This document shows, one piece after another, positions 22,576 to 22,968 of a stretch of 22,968 nt of DNA. Location: assembly GCA_035253645.1 (NCBI GenBank), contig DATFBW010000077.1:1-22968 (forward strand), in the 5' to 3' direction. This DNA is from DASYRX01 sp035253645. Lineage in GTDB: Bacteria > Gemmatimonadota > Gemmatimonadetes > Gemmatimonadales > Gemmatimonadaceae. Each line of letters opens with the position of its first letter. Within the stretch, counting starts at the first letter, position 1. The position numbers and the translations under genes are program-made. The notes under the pieces are model-generated. The model saw nothing but the letters and a program-made list of their open reading frames with translations. It was not told where the DNA came from and did no database searches.

Positions 22576-22968
22576 CTAGTGCAACTGCCGAAGTCGGGTG
22601 ATCTCGGAGGGATCGCCGGTTAGCTCCCATCGGGTCAGTGTAAGCGGGATCATCCCGGCCTTGTTGAGCTCGTCCATGAACCCCTGAAGTGAGAACCGGT
22701 CACCGAGCTGGCGAGACCGGTCCGCCATGAGCTGCTCTATCTGGACCTTGCCGATGACGTAGCTCGTCCCGTAGCTGGGTTGCTGCAAGTACAGGTGCTG
22801 TTCACCCCACACGGTGTTTCCGTCCTCACGCAGCCAACCGCGCGGTGTCCATTCTGACGCAAATTTCACCGCTTCCGCCATGTTGTATTCGTTGGAGTGC
22901 ATCCGCAGGTCGCCTAACGCGCGGGCTGCGCGCTGCGCCAGCAGGATCCAGATGAGCTCACGCGCGCG
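22576..22968 (-). CDS. DUF885 family protein, C-terminal part (runs off the window)
   Basis: 130 residues open from the window edge to the stop at 22576. The segment matches the C-terminus of DUF885 proteins: a Met-His-x-Asn-Glu patch, YGTSYVIGK, an Arg-rich helix, then FMDELNKAGMIPLTLTRWELTG. DUF885 proteins are exported helical proteins, about 550-600 aa, with a metallopeptidase-like arrangement; their substrates are poorly known. Only the end is visible, so the catalytic region is outside the window. A repeat word at 22912 is read as Ala-Leu-Gly. It is followed 76 bp later by the cytochrome gene on the same strand. Confidence 0.88.
   Translation of the reverse strand, partial: RARELIWILLAQRAARALGDLRMHSNEYNMAEAVKFASEWTPRGWLREDGNTVWGEQHLYLQQPSYGTSYVIGKVQIEQLMADRSRQLGDRFSLQGFMDELNKAGMIPLTLTRWELTGDPSEITRLRQLH

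Larger units (their letters stand above)
93..22919. repeat. Dispersed octamer CGTTAGGC / GCCTAACG (49 heptamer-core copies)
   Basis: I counted 36 exact copies of CGTTAGGC or its complement by eye, plus 13 copies of the core CGTTAGG with another last base (T 7, A 5, G 1). Examples start at 93, 727, 924, 1292, 1769, 2122, 2300, 3191, 3842, 4898, 5907, 7141, 7481, 7793, 9068, 9392, 9655, 9817, 10941, 11849, 12472, 13863, 14261, 14267, 14999, 15081, 16210, 16386, 17453, 18651, 19927, 20326, 20575, 21559, 22214 and 22912. Twenty-nine cores lie in the CGTTAGG orientation and 20 in the other, so there is no strong strand bias. At about 62% GC roughly one octamer would be expected. Most copies lie inside coding sequence, encoding Leu-Gly, Pro-Asn, Leu-Thr or Val-Arg. 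Near-copies (GTTAGGC preceded by G, A or T) lie at 4275, 12416, 19456 and 21819. The role is unknown. Confidence 0.93.

Noticed and set aside
93..22919. The TTAGGC core as telomeric repeat or contamination from nematode DNA
   Set aside because: Copies are single and dispersed inside bacterial genes, not tandem.
1..22968. Transposases, integrases, phage genes, tRNA or rRNA
   Set aside because: None seen on either strand; the gene order looks chromosomal and ordinary apart from the repeats.

Overview
The window is high-GC bacterial DNA with dense, tightly packed genes on both strands. The gene set suggests a member of Gemmatimonadota or a nearby soil or freshwater lineage: a reaction-centre-cytochrome-like c-type cytochrome with a TPR tail, DUF885 and DUF4142 proteins, secreted M20 and S33 peptidases, a Tat-exported epimerase, and an RskA-type anti-sigma factor paired with an ECF sigma factor. 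This taxonomic reading is inference; there is no rRNA or tRNA in the window to confirm it.

Layout. (1) 1-270 holds the possible tail of a rightward gene, a heptad repeat and a hairpin. (2) 271-6401, minus strand, is a formate dehydrogenase operon: a Tat-exported molybdenum/tungsten catalytic subunit read through an in-frame UGA as selenocysteine, a four-cluster iron-sulfur subunit, an NrfD-type quinone-interacting membrane subunit, a tiny putative lipoprotein and the maturation factor FdhE. The last four genes overlap end to start. (3) 6479-9502, minus strand, holds an APC-family permease followed 6 bp later by an aldo/keto reductase-RidA fusion. (4) 9579-14430, plus strand, holds a lipoprotein-type proline iminopeptidase, an M20 peptidase, a two-helix membrane protein, a dihaem cytochrome and a Tat-exported NAD-dependent epimerase. 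(5) 14551-18656, plus strand, looks like a stress/adaptation island: two paralogous membrane proteins, a degenerate hydrogenase-protease-like protein, a one-finger C2H2 protein with a disordered tail, a Gly/Gln-rich hydrophilin, a CBS-pair protein and a DUF4142 lipoprotein. (6) 18774-22968, minus strand, holds a secreted protein of unknown function, an anti-sigma/ECF-sigma/membrane protein operon, a cytochrome c with an N-terminal FixH/YtkA-like domain, and the end of a DUF885 protein.

The most unusual signal is not a gene. The octamer CGTTAGGC (or its complement GCCTAACG) occurs 36 times by my count, and the core heptamer CGTTAGG 49 times, on both strands, in nearly every gene and in several intergenic gaps, about once per 470 bp. 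About one octamer copy is expected by chance. The word carries TAG on one strand and TAA on the other. It is read only in frames that avoid these stops, except at two gene ends (and probably a third), where its TAA is the real stop codon. This resembles cyanobacterial HIP1 or the DNA-uptake sequences of Neisseria and Pasteurellaceae, but the word is different and I do not recognise it as a described element.

A second, separate repeat class is a degenerate 7-bp-period repeat (consensus near TTAGCTC) in three intergenic gaps. One copy, between convergent genes, folds into a 37-bp stem with a 5-nt loop.
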